Source: Nannochloris sp. 'desiccata'
Lineage: Eukaryota; Chlorophyta; Trebouxiophyceae; Chlorellales; Chlorellaceae
Reading direction: 5' to 3'
Assembly (NCBI GenBank): GCA_019044685.2
Contig: JAGTXX020000003.1
Span: 1,054,001 to 1,118,000, forward strand
Length of the DNA stretch: 64,000 nt
Positions 11,400 to 21,651 of this stretch are shown here, in pieces. The position numbers were made by a program, and so were the translations under genes. Position 1 is the stretch's first letter; the number at the start of each line of letters is the position of its first letter. The notes below the pieces were generated by a model. That model worked only from the letters and a program-made list of their open reading frames with translations, searched no databases and was not told where the DNA came from.

Positions 11400-12351
11400 T
11401 TATGATTGCTTCGGGGCAGGCATAACCTGCTCCAAAGATAAGCCACGCATCCTGGCAACCTCCTCAAAAGTTCTCATGCTACGAAGCCCCTCAATTGTGG
11501 CCCTGGCGTTGTTAAGAGGATTATCAGTACCCAACTGCTTACCGAAAGCGTTTTTAATTCCAGCCAATTCGAGCACAACACGGACAGCACCACCAGCAAT
11601 GACACCGGTACCCTCAGCAGCTGGGCGAAGCATCACTTTTGCAGCCCCAAAAACACCGTCAAAACGATGAGGGAAGGAATTAGACTTGGTAAGAGGGACA
11701 GAGATAAGGTTGCGCTTAGCATCAGTGACAGCTTTCTTCACAGCTTGCATAACTTCTTTGGCAGATGCGCAGCCAACACCGACTGTGCCATTTTCGTCAC
11801 CGACAATGACCTGCAGAGCGAGAGAGCGATGAGAAATTAGTTGAAGTCAAGTGATTTGAATGAGATTTTTTCTAGCGTTGGTTAATTTGAGTAATAGATC
11901 GGAAACTAATGATTATAAAGAATCTATACCGCCGAGCATGAATGAATTCGGATATAAGTGAAGTTTTTTAATGCCACATGTCGCATTTGCATTCTACCAC
12001 AAATGAATTGGGGATAAAACTTACAGTTGCACGGAATCGGAGCTGCTTTCCACCCTTTACGACCTTGGTCACACGTCTGACCTGAACAACACGCTCTTGG
12101 AAGGAGTCATCCTCTTCATACTGTTCCTCCTCATTCTGATTGTCACCCCCTTTTGGGCCTCCTTGGTAGGCTTTGGTGGATATATTGGCGCGCTGTGCGC
12201 TCATCTCGGCGCTGCGCTGACTAACTAAAGGCATTCCCATGGCGAACGCCATTGTCTGGGCACGCAGAGGTTGCCATGGCTTAGATGTGTTTGCTGCTAC
12301 CCTCACAGTTCGGGTCTGCACACACTGTGCAGCATGCAACGCGGTAGCCAT
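11400..12351 (-). CDS. PRPS5: Chloroplast ribosomal protein S5 (uS5c)
   Basis: Exon 1 (12351-12025, 109 codons) and exon 2 (11810-11400), joined in phase 0, encode 245 residues. The first ~65 residues are a Ser/Ala/Arg-rich plastid transit peptide, followed by an acidic linker ([10 protein letters not shown]). The bacterial-type S5 domain follows: [24 protein letters not shown] in outline, then [20 protein letters not shown] and the dsRNA-binding/S5 C-terminal parts containing [21 protein letters not shown] and a ...[13 protein letters not shown] run. S5 is a small-subunit protein important for decoding fidelity and mRNA entry in the 70S plastid ribosome. I chose the ATG at 12351 because it starts the transit peptide; an upstream in-frame ATG at 12453 would add 34 residues. 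Targeting is inferred from composition. Confidence 0.93.
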
Positions 12352-12512
12352 TGTAGAATGTGCTATAATTAAAATCCTAGAATTGTATTTTTGCCTGAAA
12401 ATTTGATCGAAGGATGAATGTGTTGCCACTGGCAGTGTTCTTTCCGGGGACAATCAACTCTGAGTTTAATTTTAAATGCCATTGAACCCACCATTTTGTT
12501 GTTAATTATACC

Positions 12513-14419
12513 ATGTCTAATTCAAAAATGATGTCGATATGGTTAACTGTCGTCCTGTTGATAGGAGCGTCAGCAAAAGAGCAAGATTGCTACGGTGCAG
12601 CAGTGAGTTAATTTTAGTTTCAGATTCAGTTGACTAGAGTATATGCTTTTAAAGGAGGACACCTGCTATTTGCTCTTTCAGCATACTGATATGTTCCTAT
12701 CAAATATTCGAACGTGCATTTCAATTTTATTTCTTCCATCTACAGGTTGAGATAAAAGTTTCAAGATCAAGTTTCAAGAGGGGGGACGAGATCACTTCTG
12801 CTGTCTACCCTGTTGTCTATGGCTACCCTGCGTCTTTCGGGACCGCTATAAGCCCAACTCCCTCGAAAGAATATACATTGAAGATAGCAAACCCTGAACA
12901 TGCGTGTCATAAACTAGAAGATTCTATTATGATAGATAAAAAGAGCAGGAGCGGTCAAGCTGTCCTCGTTCAAAGAGGCGGTAATTGCAGCTTTCTAGCC
13001 AAAGCACGAAATGCACAAGCTGCTGGCTACGAAGCTATGCTTATGTACGACCCTATGAGTGACGACTGCATCTTTATGGCAAGCGATGAAACTCAAGAAG
13101 AAGAAAAGGATGTGACATTACTTGCTGCCAGCATCACTGCCACCGCTGCCAAAAAATTGATCGACAACATTGACAGCACTGTTACTTTTGCACAGCCTGA
13201 GCAATCTGTATTTGATTTATCTGAAGTTGCTTTGTTTCTGATTGCCGTCAGTGCCGTAGCAGGAGGCAGCATTTGGGCTGGGAAAGAAGGAATTTCCGAC
13301 ACCACCACCGCCTCTGGTGGCCAAGAGGGCAGCCGAGAGTCTGAAGGCATTGAGGTCATCTCCGTCCGTGCAGCAGCATCTTTTATATTTCTAGCATCTG
13401 CAGTACTTGTAGCCATGTTTTTCTTACTAAGTAAATGGCTTGCTTTCGTTATTACTGGACTATTTTCAATCATTGCCTGGCAAGCATCCACCATCACCAC
13501 CGCTTCTCTGCTTTGTTCTTTCTGTCCTGCTACTTGGGGGAGGTATAAGACCCATACTCCATGTACAGGATCTATACTTCTATTAGACCTAGTTGCACTA
13601 TGTACATCTACATTAATCACCACTGCCTGGCTTATTCTTGTTTTTTATTTCCACAACCATACGTCTTGGACGCTGCAAAACGTTTTGTGCTTTTCTTTAG
13701 TGCTCCTCATTTTTAAAACACTGCAACTACCAAACTTGAAAGTATCTGCGATTTTATTAGTCAGTGCGATGGTGTACGATGTGTGGTGGGTATTTTTACA
13801 GCCAATCGTGGTAGGAGGGCCAAGCGTCATGGTAGAGGTTGCCACTGGTGGGGGTGGCGGTTTTCGGCTTCCGATAGCTTTTGCAATTCCGCGATATAGC
13901 GCTCTTGGAACAAACCCTTCTTTAGCAATGTTGGGTCTAGGAGATGTTGTTTTACCTGGATTGTTGGTAGCTATGGCCAGAAGGTGGGATGTGGCAGCTG
14001 GAAAACAAGAAGAAATTGACAGACTTGACGTAACAGAAAGCTCAGCGGCAAACGCAGCAGCCGATGCACCTACTACTACTATTCATTCTTCTACGACTAC
14101 ATCTGCAAGACGAAGTGGCTTTTATTTCTTTCCTATGGTTGTTGCTTATAGTTTTGGATTACTAACGACGTTTGCTGCACTAGCATTTGGTTGGGGAGGT
14201 GATCAAGGCCAGCCTGCTTTGCTCTATCTTGTCCCATGTACGCTGGGTATGCTGTGCCTGCTGGGCTGGATACGTGGAGAACTCTCTGCATTGTGGCATT
14301 GGCAAGAGAAAGAAGATCAAGGAGAAGGACGTGAAGCTCGCAGGAATAGGCGGAGAGGAGACAGAGAAGATGTGGAGCAAGGAGCCCCGCTTCTCTCTCA
14401 CCCTGTAGCGGTGACTTGA
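12513..14419 (+). CDS. Signal peptide peptidase-like aspartyl protease with PA domain (SPPL)
   Basis: Exon 1 (12513-12602, 30 codons) and exon 2 (12746-14419) give 587 residues. Residues 1-21 are a signal peptide. A protease-associated (PA) luminal domain follows, including AVLVQRGGNCSFLAKARNAQ. Then comes the multi-pass presenilin/SPP core with all three catalytic landmarks: YD in MVYDVWWVF (near 371), GLGD in MLGLGDVVLPG (near 427) and PAL in QPALLYLVP (near 517). The enzyme would cut type II membrane proteins within the bilayer in endosomes, vacuole or Golgi, as plant and animal SPPL2-type proteins do. The C-terminal tail is short, charged and cytosolic. TGTAA at 14586-14590 is a likely poly(A) signal; a 19-base A tract lies at 14440-14458. 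Confidence 0.93.
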
Positions 14420-14657
14420 AAAAAAACAATGAGAGAGGGAAAAAAAAAAAAAAAAAAACGTAGTTTATCATTTCTTACAAAAATTGTGTACTTTTCTGCA
14501 ATATACAGTACCATGATTTCTAGACTTCTTTCTTGTACATTGCATTAATTATAAACTTGGACTTATATGTGACTGTTGACCAAAATGTAATACCTCTATT
14601 CTGATGTTTTTTTCCTCAATTTTTTGCACACGCTTTCTTTTCCCCCATTCCCTCCCC

Positions 14658-16927
14658 CTATTCTTCGTATGCGCCCCATTCCCAGCCATGTTCTTTCGAG
14701 ACTTGCAGAAGCTGTTTAAATAACTCGTTCAAACACTCGTCTAAATCTCTTCCACGAGCCATGTGTTCCCTCAACGATCCCCACAGCTCAGAATTCCACC
14801 CGCGAGCGATTAACCCCTCTTCACAAAACGCCACTGCCAGAGTAGCATCTGGAAAAGCAAGGATTTCAGCGCGGTGGAAAAGACGAGCAGATGCCGCTGC
14901 CAGCTTAGCTGCCGTCTCTAGAGAGATACCTGAAATCCCAATGGTACCGCCACCAACACCGGTACCAGCTGCACGCGTCGCAGTCCAGTAGCTTTTCAAA
15001 AGTCCCATTGCAGATGCAGTCATTCTAGGCTGTGGAAGCTGATGGCATGCTGCGATGTGGTTCTCCAAAGCAAGGGGGGCTGCTACTCTTTTGCTAGTAT
15101 TGCAGGAACGCTCTTCTTCTTCTTCTTGCCACCTTCTTTCTCCATATACTATCGAAGTTAAATATTCATCTGCCCAAGCTTCAGCTGCATTATCTTCAAT
15201 GCTAAAACAATCTATAGTAATATCAAACTGCGCAGCCAGCTGAGGGCTGGATTTTTCTGCAAAGAGAACAGCCAATGGTGCCACTACGCTGTTGCTACTC
15301 CCTTTGCCAGATTTCTTGCCAGCAGGTTGGGGTTGCTGTTTAGGTGAAATATCTTGAGCTGCTGAGATGCACCACACTGTAGGATGAATGTCTATAGTGC
15401 ACGTTTCGCCAACTGGTAAAGCGACGGTAGCGTGGCCAGCTCGCAAAGCTTCTCCTACAGCCCTGCCTTGTTTGACGGTGAGCGTCTGGGTAAGAAGACA
15501 AATGCCAGAGTTGGCTTGGGCAAGCTGGCCAGCAGAAACTAACGACGGAACTCCTGGAAATTCAAGAACGGTAGGTAAAAGATTGCTGCCAGGAAGACTA
15601 CCGTCTGTAACGTGAGCGCATAAAGCTTGAGCGACCAAGCGGAGAGAATTTTCAAAGGTGTCGTGGCCACCACCAGTCAAAAGTAAAATATTAATACGAT
15701 GATCTCCACAAAAAGTGTCTCTAGAATTTGAAAGATTTAAAGTGTCGCATTCAAAATCATTGGATAGTTGTATTTGTTCTTGAGTAGAGAGCACTGAAGA
15801 TGGAGGAAGAGCAGCACCGCCACAGTCGGCCGAGCAGGCACTGACGAGCAGAGCAGCCAACGCCAAGGAACAGCAAGGCGGATGAAGCCAATCATTTAGA
15901 GCTCCAAGCAATGCTTTGAAACATCCAAACGCTTGTTTCGTAAATGAAGTTTTAGACGGTGATTGTTCAGGAAGCTCGTAAGTTCGCAAGGCAGTGGGGT
16001 GGTGGAGAACATGAATCGCCTCCACGCGCACTTCAGAAAGGACAGGCCTGCCTTGAGAGCAAGCTCTGCTTTCAACAATACATTCAGTAATACCTGTGCA
16101 AGTTACCAAGTCTCCAGGCTTGCAAGAGCCAGCAAGATCGTCGAGCAAGCGCACCACCACGGGAACGGCCACGGTGCTTGCTGGGTGGGCGCTTGAAGGC
16201 GTGGAAGTAGCAGAAGCCAGTAGAATAGTGCTAGCCTGAAATAAAATCAATTGATTAGTTTTTCTACTTTCGATAAAGCATGTATTAGTGATGGAGAAGA
16301 AGAGAGGAAGAGAAGATCCTCAATTGAAACTTACTGAAGCAAGGACAAGGCCCCGCCGCAAATCATGCTTCATGGGGAAACCACAGCAAACATGAGAGGA
16401 GCTGCTGCCAGAAAGAAAAATGCGTTTTTCTGAATCACAAACTCCGCACCCGTACGTCATCTCTACTATAAAGTCTTTTTCACTGCTAATAGCAGCTACT
16501 ACGCCAGAGAAAGAGCGCAAGGAAGAGGGTGCTGCAGCCGCTAGGCGGAGAGAATGGGAGAGAGGAACACACTCACTGCTTTCCCAAGGCATGCTGGTGC
16601 GCAGCCAAACGCGCGATCCTCTAGAGAACTCATCTTTCGAAGCTAAATACTGCCACAGGGCTACGCAGACACTGCGAGGATTCGCTAAAACTTCGCGAAC
16701 CAGCTCAAGATGGCCTGCCGCTGCCATAGTAGGGAGCTTTAACTGCAGAATGGTGGGAAGAATATCTATAAGTATGATTCTCTGTACACAAAATTTAAAA
16801 AACAAGCTCTGCTTACTTCTAAGACCCAAGGCTGAGCATTTGGAGCAGTTGCAGTTTTTTGCGAACGCAGCTCTTCCAGCAGGTTTTGTGGCAGCCATGC
16901 TGCTAGCTTCTCTTGAATAGCCTCCAT
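14658..16927 (-). CDS. Degenerate MCM-family protein (MCMDC2-like)
   Basis: Three exons (16927-16817, 16781-16335, 16235-14658) give about 711 residues; human MCMDC2 is about 680. An N-terminal domain carries a poor zinc-finger-like cluster (GCGVC ... HVCCG near 150). An OB-type stretch follows (CKPGDLVTCTGI). The AAA+ region aligns in outline with MCM helicases (INILLLTGGGHDTFENS where Walker A should be; ANSGICLLTQ where Walker B should be; WCISAAQ for sensor 1). The C-terminal helical domain resembles the MCM lid (LETAAKLAAASARLF). Both ATP-binding motifs are lost, as in MCMDC2, a meiotic recombination factor in animals. The first intron is only 35 bases; unspliced, an alternative start at 16898 stays open and changes the first ~40 residues. 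Family assignment is moderate. Confidence 0.55.
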
Positions 16928-17598
16928 AATTAAAGAGTATATGTTTTATCTTTATCTTTAAAAGAATTTGTAAATTTTGGTTCTAAAACAGTGAATAGCT
17001 GGGCTGTTGCTTCAATTCCATAAAACCTGCTCCCCAACTTTTGGCGCCTCAATGCCCACCTGGTGCAACACTCTCACTTGGTTTTTGTAATGGCTAGTTC
17101 CTAAGACTTTCTCGCCTGCTGTTGCTCCACTTCAGCAATAAGAGAGGCTACATGGCAAGGTGATACCGACTATCACGAAGAACGCTGGGATGGAGAGCTC
17201 CTCCTTGCTGATACCTGCCCTGACCCCAGATCCTAAACCCCCAGTGAGATGGAGACCTCCTCCACTGATGCATGTACCCCACCTTCTAGGGTTTTGTCAT
17301 ACTGACTAATCTAAAGGCTGCTGAGTTGGATATAAGACAAATGCCCAAGCTCAAGCGACGAGGATGGCGCACTAAACTGGCGGGGATCATTTTGAAAATG
17401 ATGTTCTGCCAGCACCGCTGATGACACTTGCTGCTCAGTTGCAGCGACTCTACCAGCTGCTTTAGAAAACTGTCAGTTAATATGCGCGTTCCCAAACTCT
17501 GAACGGTTTTTGCAGTGCACTGTACCGCCTTCCAGTAATGCTCTTCATTGTTTCAGAGTTGCGACAGGAAGAAAATGTGCTCAATAACCTTCTTTACT

Positions 17599-17810
17599 CT
17601 GCTTAAAAATCATTGATTGTTGCTTTTCCATTTAAATAGGCAATTCAACCAGTGTCTCTAGACACCTACACACAGAAACTTGCTGCATAATCCAGCAATT
17701 GTGGGCAAGTGAGGGTAAGTGCATCTAAATAGGGGTGGCCTGAAGTCGCGCTGGCGGCTTCTCACGATCCCATTAGTCACCCTGTCGGGGTTAATTTGTT
17801 TTGTTTTTAC
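17599..17810 (+). repeat. Dispersed repeat, copy 1, interrupted by an 85-bp insertion
   Basis: Segments 17599-17640 and 17734-17810 match copy 2 (20276-20399) with few differences (1 in 42 bases in the first segment; three substitutions and a 5-base length change in the second). Between them lies an 85-base insertion (17641-17725) followed by TAAATAGG (17726-17733), a repeat of the 8 bases just before it (17633-17640). This is what a target-site duplication would look like. The insertion contains a small palindrome (GTGTCT-CT-AGACAC, 17652-17665) and no clear terminal inverted repeats. Confidence 0.8.
17641..17725. mobile_element. 85-bp insertion flanked by 8-bp direct duplication (TAAATAGG)
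   Basis: The segment is absent from the second repeat copy, where TTTAAATAGG runs directly into GGTGGCC. The duplicated TAAATAGG on both sides suggests insertion of a very small non-autonomous element. Length and lack of terminal inverted repeats leave the class open; a polymerase-slippage or repair insertion is the main alternative. Confidence 0.45.
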
Positions 17811-18405
17811 TCTCTAGCTCTTTGCAAGCCGGTGTCTCTAACTACAGCCACAGCTTCTTCTTCTGGGGCCTCCTTCATTCCCTCTTCCCGTGCCTCCCCC
17901 CCCTTTGAAGCGTTCGAAGACAACGCCTTCTGGTGTATCCCTTTCGCGTGATGATTTCGTTCCCATTGCGGATGCTCCTCACGCTGTTTCAAGCTACAAG
18001 TAAAGGATAAACATCCTGTTAGCGGTAATAGATGTTCTCAAGAGGTGAAGGAACTAGTAAACTCACGCCTGGGACCAGTAATAGGTTATCTAAAAAGTGA
18101 AAAAAGTCAACGCAAGGTTGTTGGGGAGCTCTTACTTCGTCTTCTAAAGAAAATGAGTTTTTTCTTACATTTAAATACTGTAACGTTGTTCTGTTCGTCA
18201 GTTGAATGTGTAATAAGTATCAAGAAAGGTGGTGTAATCAACATGGTAAAGCTGAAAGTCAAGATAGCAAAATTAAAATAGTATTTTTCCAAGTTCAGGC
18301 CGATGGCAGTCAAAATTTCCAAGTTCTATCATATAAAATAAAGCACAAGGCCATCGCAAATCTGCTCATGCTTTCTTCTACCTACATATTCTTTTTCATA
18401 ATTCA

Positions 18406-19654
18406 CTAGTTAGTGTCCATACTTTCTACGCCAGTAGAGACTGGACGACGAGCCCAAGCTTCGAACAATGTTGCTTGCCGGACACCTCCAGCAGCAGCAG
18501 CAGCAGGAGCTGGTGCGACAGGTGCAGACACCACAGGAGCAATAACCTGCTGCCGAGGCGTCTGTTGCTGTACCACAGGTTTTTGAGGGGACTGCATGGG
18601 CGTGTTATCTGCTGTAGGAGGACGATACGATCTTGCCAGGATTGCTGCTGTTGCTGCTTTCCTACGAGCGACATGAGGAGGATCAGGCTTCGCGGAAGGG
18701 AAGTAATTCATCAAATTAGCTGGAGGTGCAGCAGATGGCGCAGGACTTGAATGCATGGATTGCTGACTCAAGATGAGTTGAGGATCATCAGCTGCCATTT
18801 TAGAAGGGGTTCCCAGTCCTGAAGGTGGAGGCACAACTGGCCAGGCAGTGACGCCAGCATAGGGTTGCAATGGCGAAGGAGGAGGAGCCATATCTGAAGC
18901 AGCTCCGAATAATCCATAATTACCATGAGAAGGCATTTCTTTGATTCCTTGTTGCATCTGCTGGTGGAAGATAGGCTGCTGCTGAGCTACTTGATTATAG
19001 TAATCACTAGGCAACGGGGCAAGATTGTTGTGATTTTGATCCGTAGGAAGATCGACCCAAATAAATTCTTCATCACAGTGGACAGAGTATAATCTTTGTT
19101 TTTGATCTTCACTAGAGCATGTTTTGCCGCAGAGGTCTGTGTCTACTTTGTGCCCTGTGGCAATGTCAATACGATAGCGGTGAGCAGGGCAGACCACGCA
19201 CGCATGACCATCTAAATCTTCGATATCTCCACCGACGAGAGGGGTTCCCATATGAAAACAGTGCGCATCCATGACTGAAACTGTGCCGCTTTTAGGATGC
19301 CGCACTAAGAGGAGTTTACGGCCGTGGGATTCCTGCAGGAAGAAGAACGGGCACATGAGCAAAAGATTGCGGGGAAATTGAAACCTGAACAGATGCTCTG
19401 GAATTGGACATATTTGCGAATTCATTAAATACACGTGTCAGAAGGGATGCCAGCAAAGACATAGTAGTCGCATTGGGTGCACAACACGCAATTTTGCCTC
19501 GATCGAGGCAGTTGCGAGTCTGTGGGAAGTGCTGAAAGCAACAGCCCTCTGAACTGTTCCGAAATGGGTATTGAAGTGTGTTCTAAATTATGCTTACCTT
19601 TTCCAGTTTCTGGCCAAGCCCCAGCTCCTGCTGGCGAGCTAATCGGACAAGCAT
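18406..19654 (-). CDS. Rieske [2Fe-2S] domain protein (RFESD-like) with long disordered tail
   Basis: Exon 1 (19654-19598, 19 codons) and exon 2 (19332-18406), joined in phase 0 across a 265-base intron, give 327 residues. Residues 1-120 form a compact Rieske domain: iron ligands in DAHCFHMG and VVCPAHRY, with connecting GGDIEDLDGHACVVCP and an RLYSVHCDEEFIWVDLP end. This layout closely matches the animal/algal RFESD group rather than the cytochrome b6f or dioxygenase Rieske proteins. The final ~200 residues are Pro/Gln/Ala-rich and probably disordered, ending with a short conserved-looking motif RQATLFEAW. No membrane segment or obvious transit peptide. The function of RFESD proteins is poorly known; electron transfer is inferred from the cluster ligands. 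It sits between two copies of a dispersed repeat. Confidence 0.8.
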
Positions 19655-20624
19655 CAGCTCGAATTTAGCAGATCTACTCTAAAGATGAGCCTTCCGCTCC
19701 TACTGGGGCATGCCCAATACTCAAACACCTACTACAAATAATGTATTTACAAAATTTTAGGTCTTTGAGCACCTTTTTTTACTCTTGCCAAGCTGTCTCT
19801 CACTCATAGCACTCCTGCTAAGCAGGCTTCAACATGATGTGGACAGCTCAGGCTTCACCCTCAGCTACCCCCAAGTAATTGATTAACGATCTATAATTAC
19901 AGGATTAAAATATTTAAAGTTCGAGTTTATCTCGCTTAATTTCTGGCGTCTTCACGGAGACTAGAAACACCGTGGGGCCGATTGGCTCGAATCTGGCCGA
20001 AAAACTTGTCAGATTTTAGATCTAAAATTGTTGGAGTATGGTCCATGGGGCGCCAACGACCCGCCAGCCTGATCTAACTGGACGGATGTCACTGCACAAA
20101 TGACATTATAGAGTGTGGGCGCAGGGCGCTCGAAGCTGTTAAAATACTTGCAGAGGATCTGCAACGGTCGGTGTTCGGGGCCAAGTGTATGGAGAGAGGA
20201 ATAGGCGTGAAACTGGCGATGGCTGCGGCTTGAGTCCTGTGTTGGCGAATATAACTGCTTGAATATACTTATTATCTGCTTAAAATTCATTGATTGTTGC
20301 TTTTCCATTTAAATAGGGGTGGCCTGAAGTCGCGCTGGCGGCTTCTCACGATCCCTTAAGTCACCCTGTTGGGGTTAATTTGTTTTGTTTTGTTTTTACA
20401 GACAACTCATACATTTACAAGACAAGAGTTATTATGCATTATATTTTATCAAAGCGAAAAACTAAGCCTCTAAACGATCCATAATTTTTAGACACCACCC
20501 AACGCCAAAGACTTTCTTGGGAAGAAAACTAAAGCTTAATTCTTAAACCACATGCAGCTCCTTAATTTTCTTCCTTTTTGATGCTTCGTATGAAGTAGGT
20601 TGTTTAAACACGCGTAGCCAGGCA
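19655..20624. other. Gene-free region with dispersed repeat copy 2
   Basis: About 970 bases between the Rieske gene start and the ferritin 3' end. It contains the intact repeat copy (20276-20399). TTACA at about 20414-20418 is TGTAA on the minus strand, roughly 210 bases past the ferritin stop. No supported gene; the small minus-strand frame at 20009-20308 overlaps the repeat. Confidence 0.5.
20276..20399 (+). repeat. Dispersed repeat, copy 2 (intact)
   Basis: A 124-base unit beginning CTGCTTAAAATTCATTG and ending in a T/G-rich tract (TTGTTTTGTTTTGTTTTTAC). Same orientation as copy 1, about 2.6 kb away on the other side of the Rieske gene. It codes for nothing obvious and probably belongs to a genomic short-repeat family. 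Confidence 0.8.
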
Positions 20625-21425
20625 TTATGCTCCATTACTTCCAGCATCACTTCCAGCATAGGCCATGTAGCGCACCTCCTTTTCATACAACTCGTGGTCA
20701 AAGTGCCAAACGCCATGCCCTTTACCCACTCTCCTCAACTGGCTCACGTAATCAGCAGTCTCTTTGATATCTGCTGCCTGTTCTTCCAGCATATATTCAA
20801 TAAAATGGGACGCCTGGGCATCAGCCTCTTCCTCCATCACATCCCAAAGGTGCAGGAGCTTATCGTAGTTGAGGCGCTCTAAAGATAAAGACAGCTCCAT
20901 CGCATAGAGAGCATCACCACGTGAGTCCTCTGTAAACTCAGTTTCAGGAGGAACTAAAGCCAATAACCGGACTCTACCTCCACGAGTGTTTTGGAAATCG
21001 ATAAGCTTCTGTGCGTGGCCCCGCTCTTCGAGAGACTGGTCGCGGAAATATTTAGCAAAGCCTGGGAGAGAGACGTTATCGCGGTCAAAGTAGGCAGACA
21101 TGGAATGATAGACGTAAGAAATGTTGTATTCAATGTTGATTTGCTCGTTGACAGCAGATTCAGCTTTGGGAGAGTAGTGCATTCTCACAAGCGAGTGGGT
21201 CGGGTCATTTAAACCTCCCCTCTCTGCTTGGTCTTTCAGTTGCATCTGCACCTCTTTCATGGGTTCAAACACAAGACCAGTGATCGTTTCAGATTTCTCT
21301 CGGCCTCCTCCTCTGGCTGAAGCACGAACAGCAACCCTGGCTCTGTGAGAAGAGCTGGAGGTGGAGGTGGAGCCAACACCGCTGGCACAGACAGGAGACG
21401 AGCGCAATACCGTTGATACAATCAT
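20625..21425 (-). CDS. FER: Chloroplast ferritin
   Basis: A single exon of 266 residues. Residues 1-40 are a Ser/Arg/Ala-rich transit peptide. The plant-type extension peptide follows (TGLVFEPMKEVQMQL), then the four-helix ferritin domain. Ferroxidase residues are visible: the Glu and Tyr in NEQINIEYNISYVYHSM, the Glu and His in DQSLEERGHAQKL, the Glu of LSLERLNYDKL and the Gln of LEEQAADIKE. So it should oxidise Fe(II) and store iron in a 24-mer in the plastid stroma. No IRE-like hairpin was sought in detail in the 5' leader; plant ferritins are regulated transcriptionally. The start gives a typical transit peptide. The C-terminal GSDAGSNGA tail is a short simple extension. Confidence 0.96.
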   Translation of the reverse strand: MIVSTVLRSSPVCASGVGSTSTSSSSHRARVAVRASARGGGREKSETITGLVFEPMKEVQMQLKDQAERGGLNDPTHSLVRMHYSPKAESAVNEQINIEYNISYVYHSMSAYFDRDNVSLPGFAKYFRDQSLEERGHAQKLIDFQNTRGGRVRLLALVPPETEFTEDSRGDALYAMELSLSLERLNYDKLLHLWDVMEEEADAQASHFIEYMLEEQAADIKETADYVSQLRRVGKGHGVWHFDHELYEKEVRYMAYAGSDAGSNGA

Positions 21426-21651
21426 TATTACGATTATATTAATTAATTAGAGGTATCAGTTAAAGGTTTTAATTAGTATCAATCAATATTGGGTGGCTGG
21501 AGAGCTTCATACTTCAAGTCCGAGGCTGGCTGGACTCTGCCAGGAACCTAGCCTAGTCACCACAACCTTTCTTTAAGCCTATTGTTTCCCTCCTCTAGAA
21601 CCGAGCCTATCGTATTTATGTTACATTTTACCTGAGAAAGAAACACTATTT

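Larger units (their letters stand above)
16928..18405. other. Gene-free region with dispersed repeat copy 1
   Basis: About 1.5 kb between the 5' end of the MCM-like gene and the 3' end of the Rieske gene. It holds an interrupted copy of a short repeat (17599-17810) described separately, plus two similar GATGGAGA-CTCCTCC boxes near 17190 and 17250. The 61-residue minus-strand frame at 17807-17992 is Glu/Arg-rich and not convincing. Confidence 0.5.

Noticed and set aside
17807..17992. 61-residue minus-strand frame
   Set aside because: Short and Glu/Arg-rich, adjacent to the dispersed repeat; no splice link to the Rieske gene was found.
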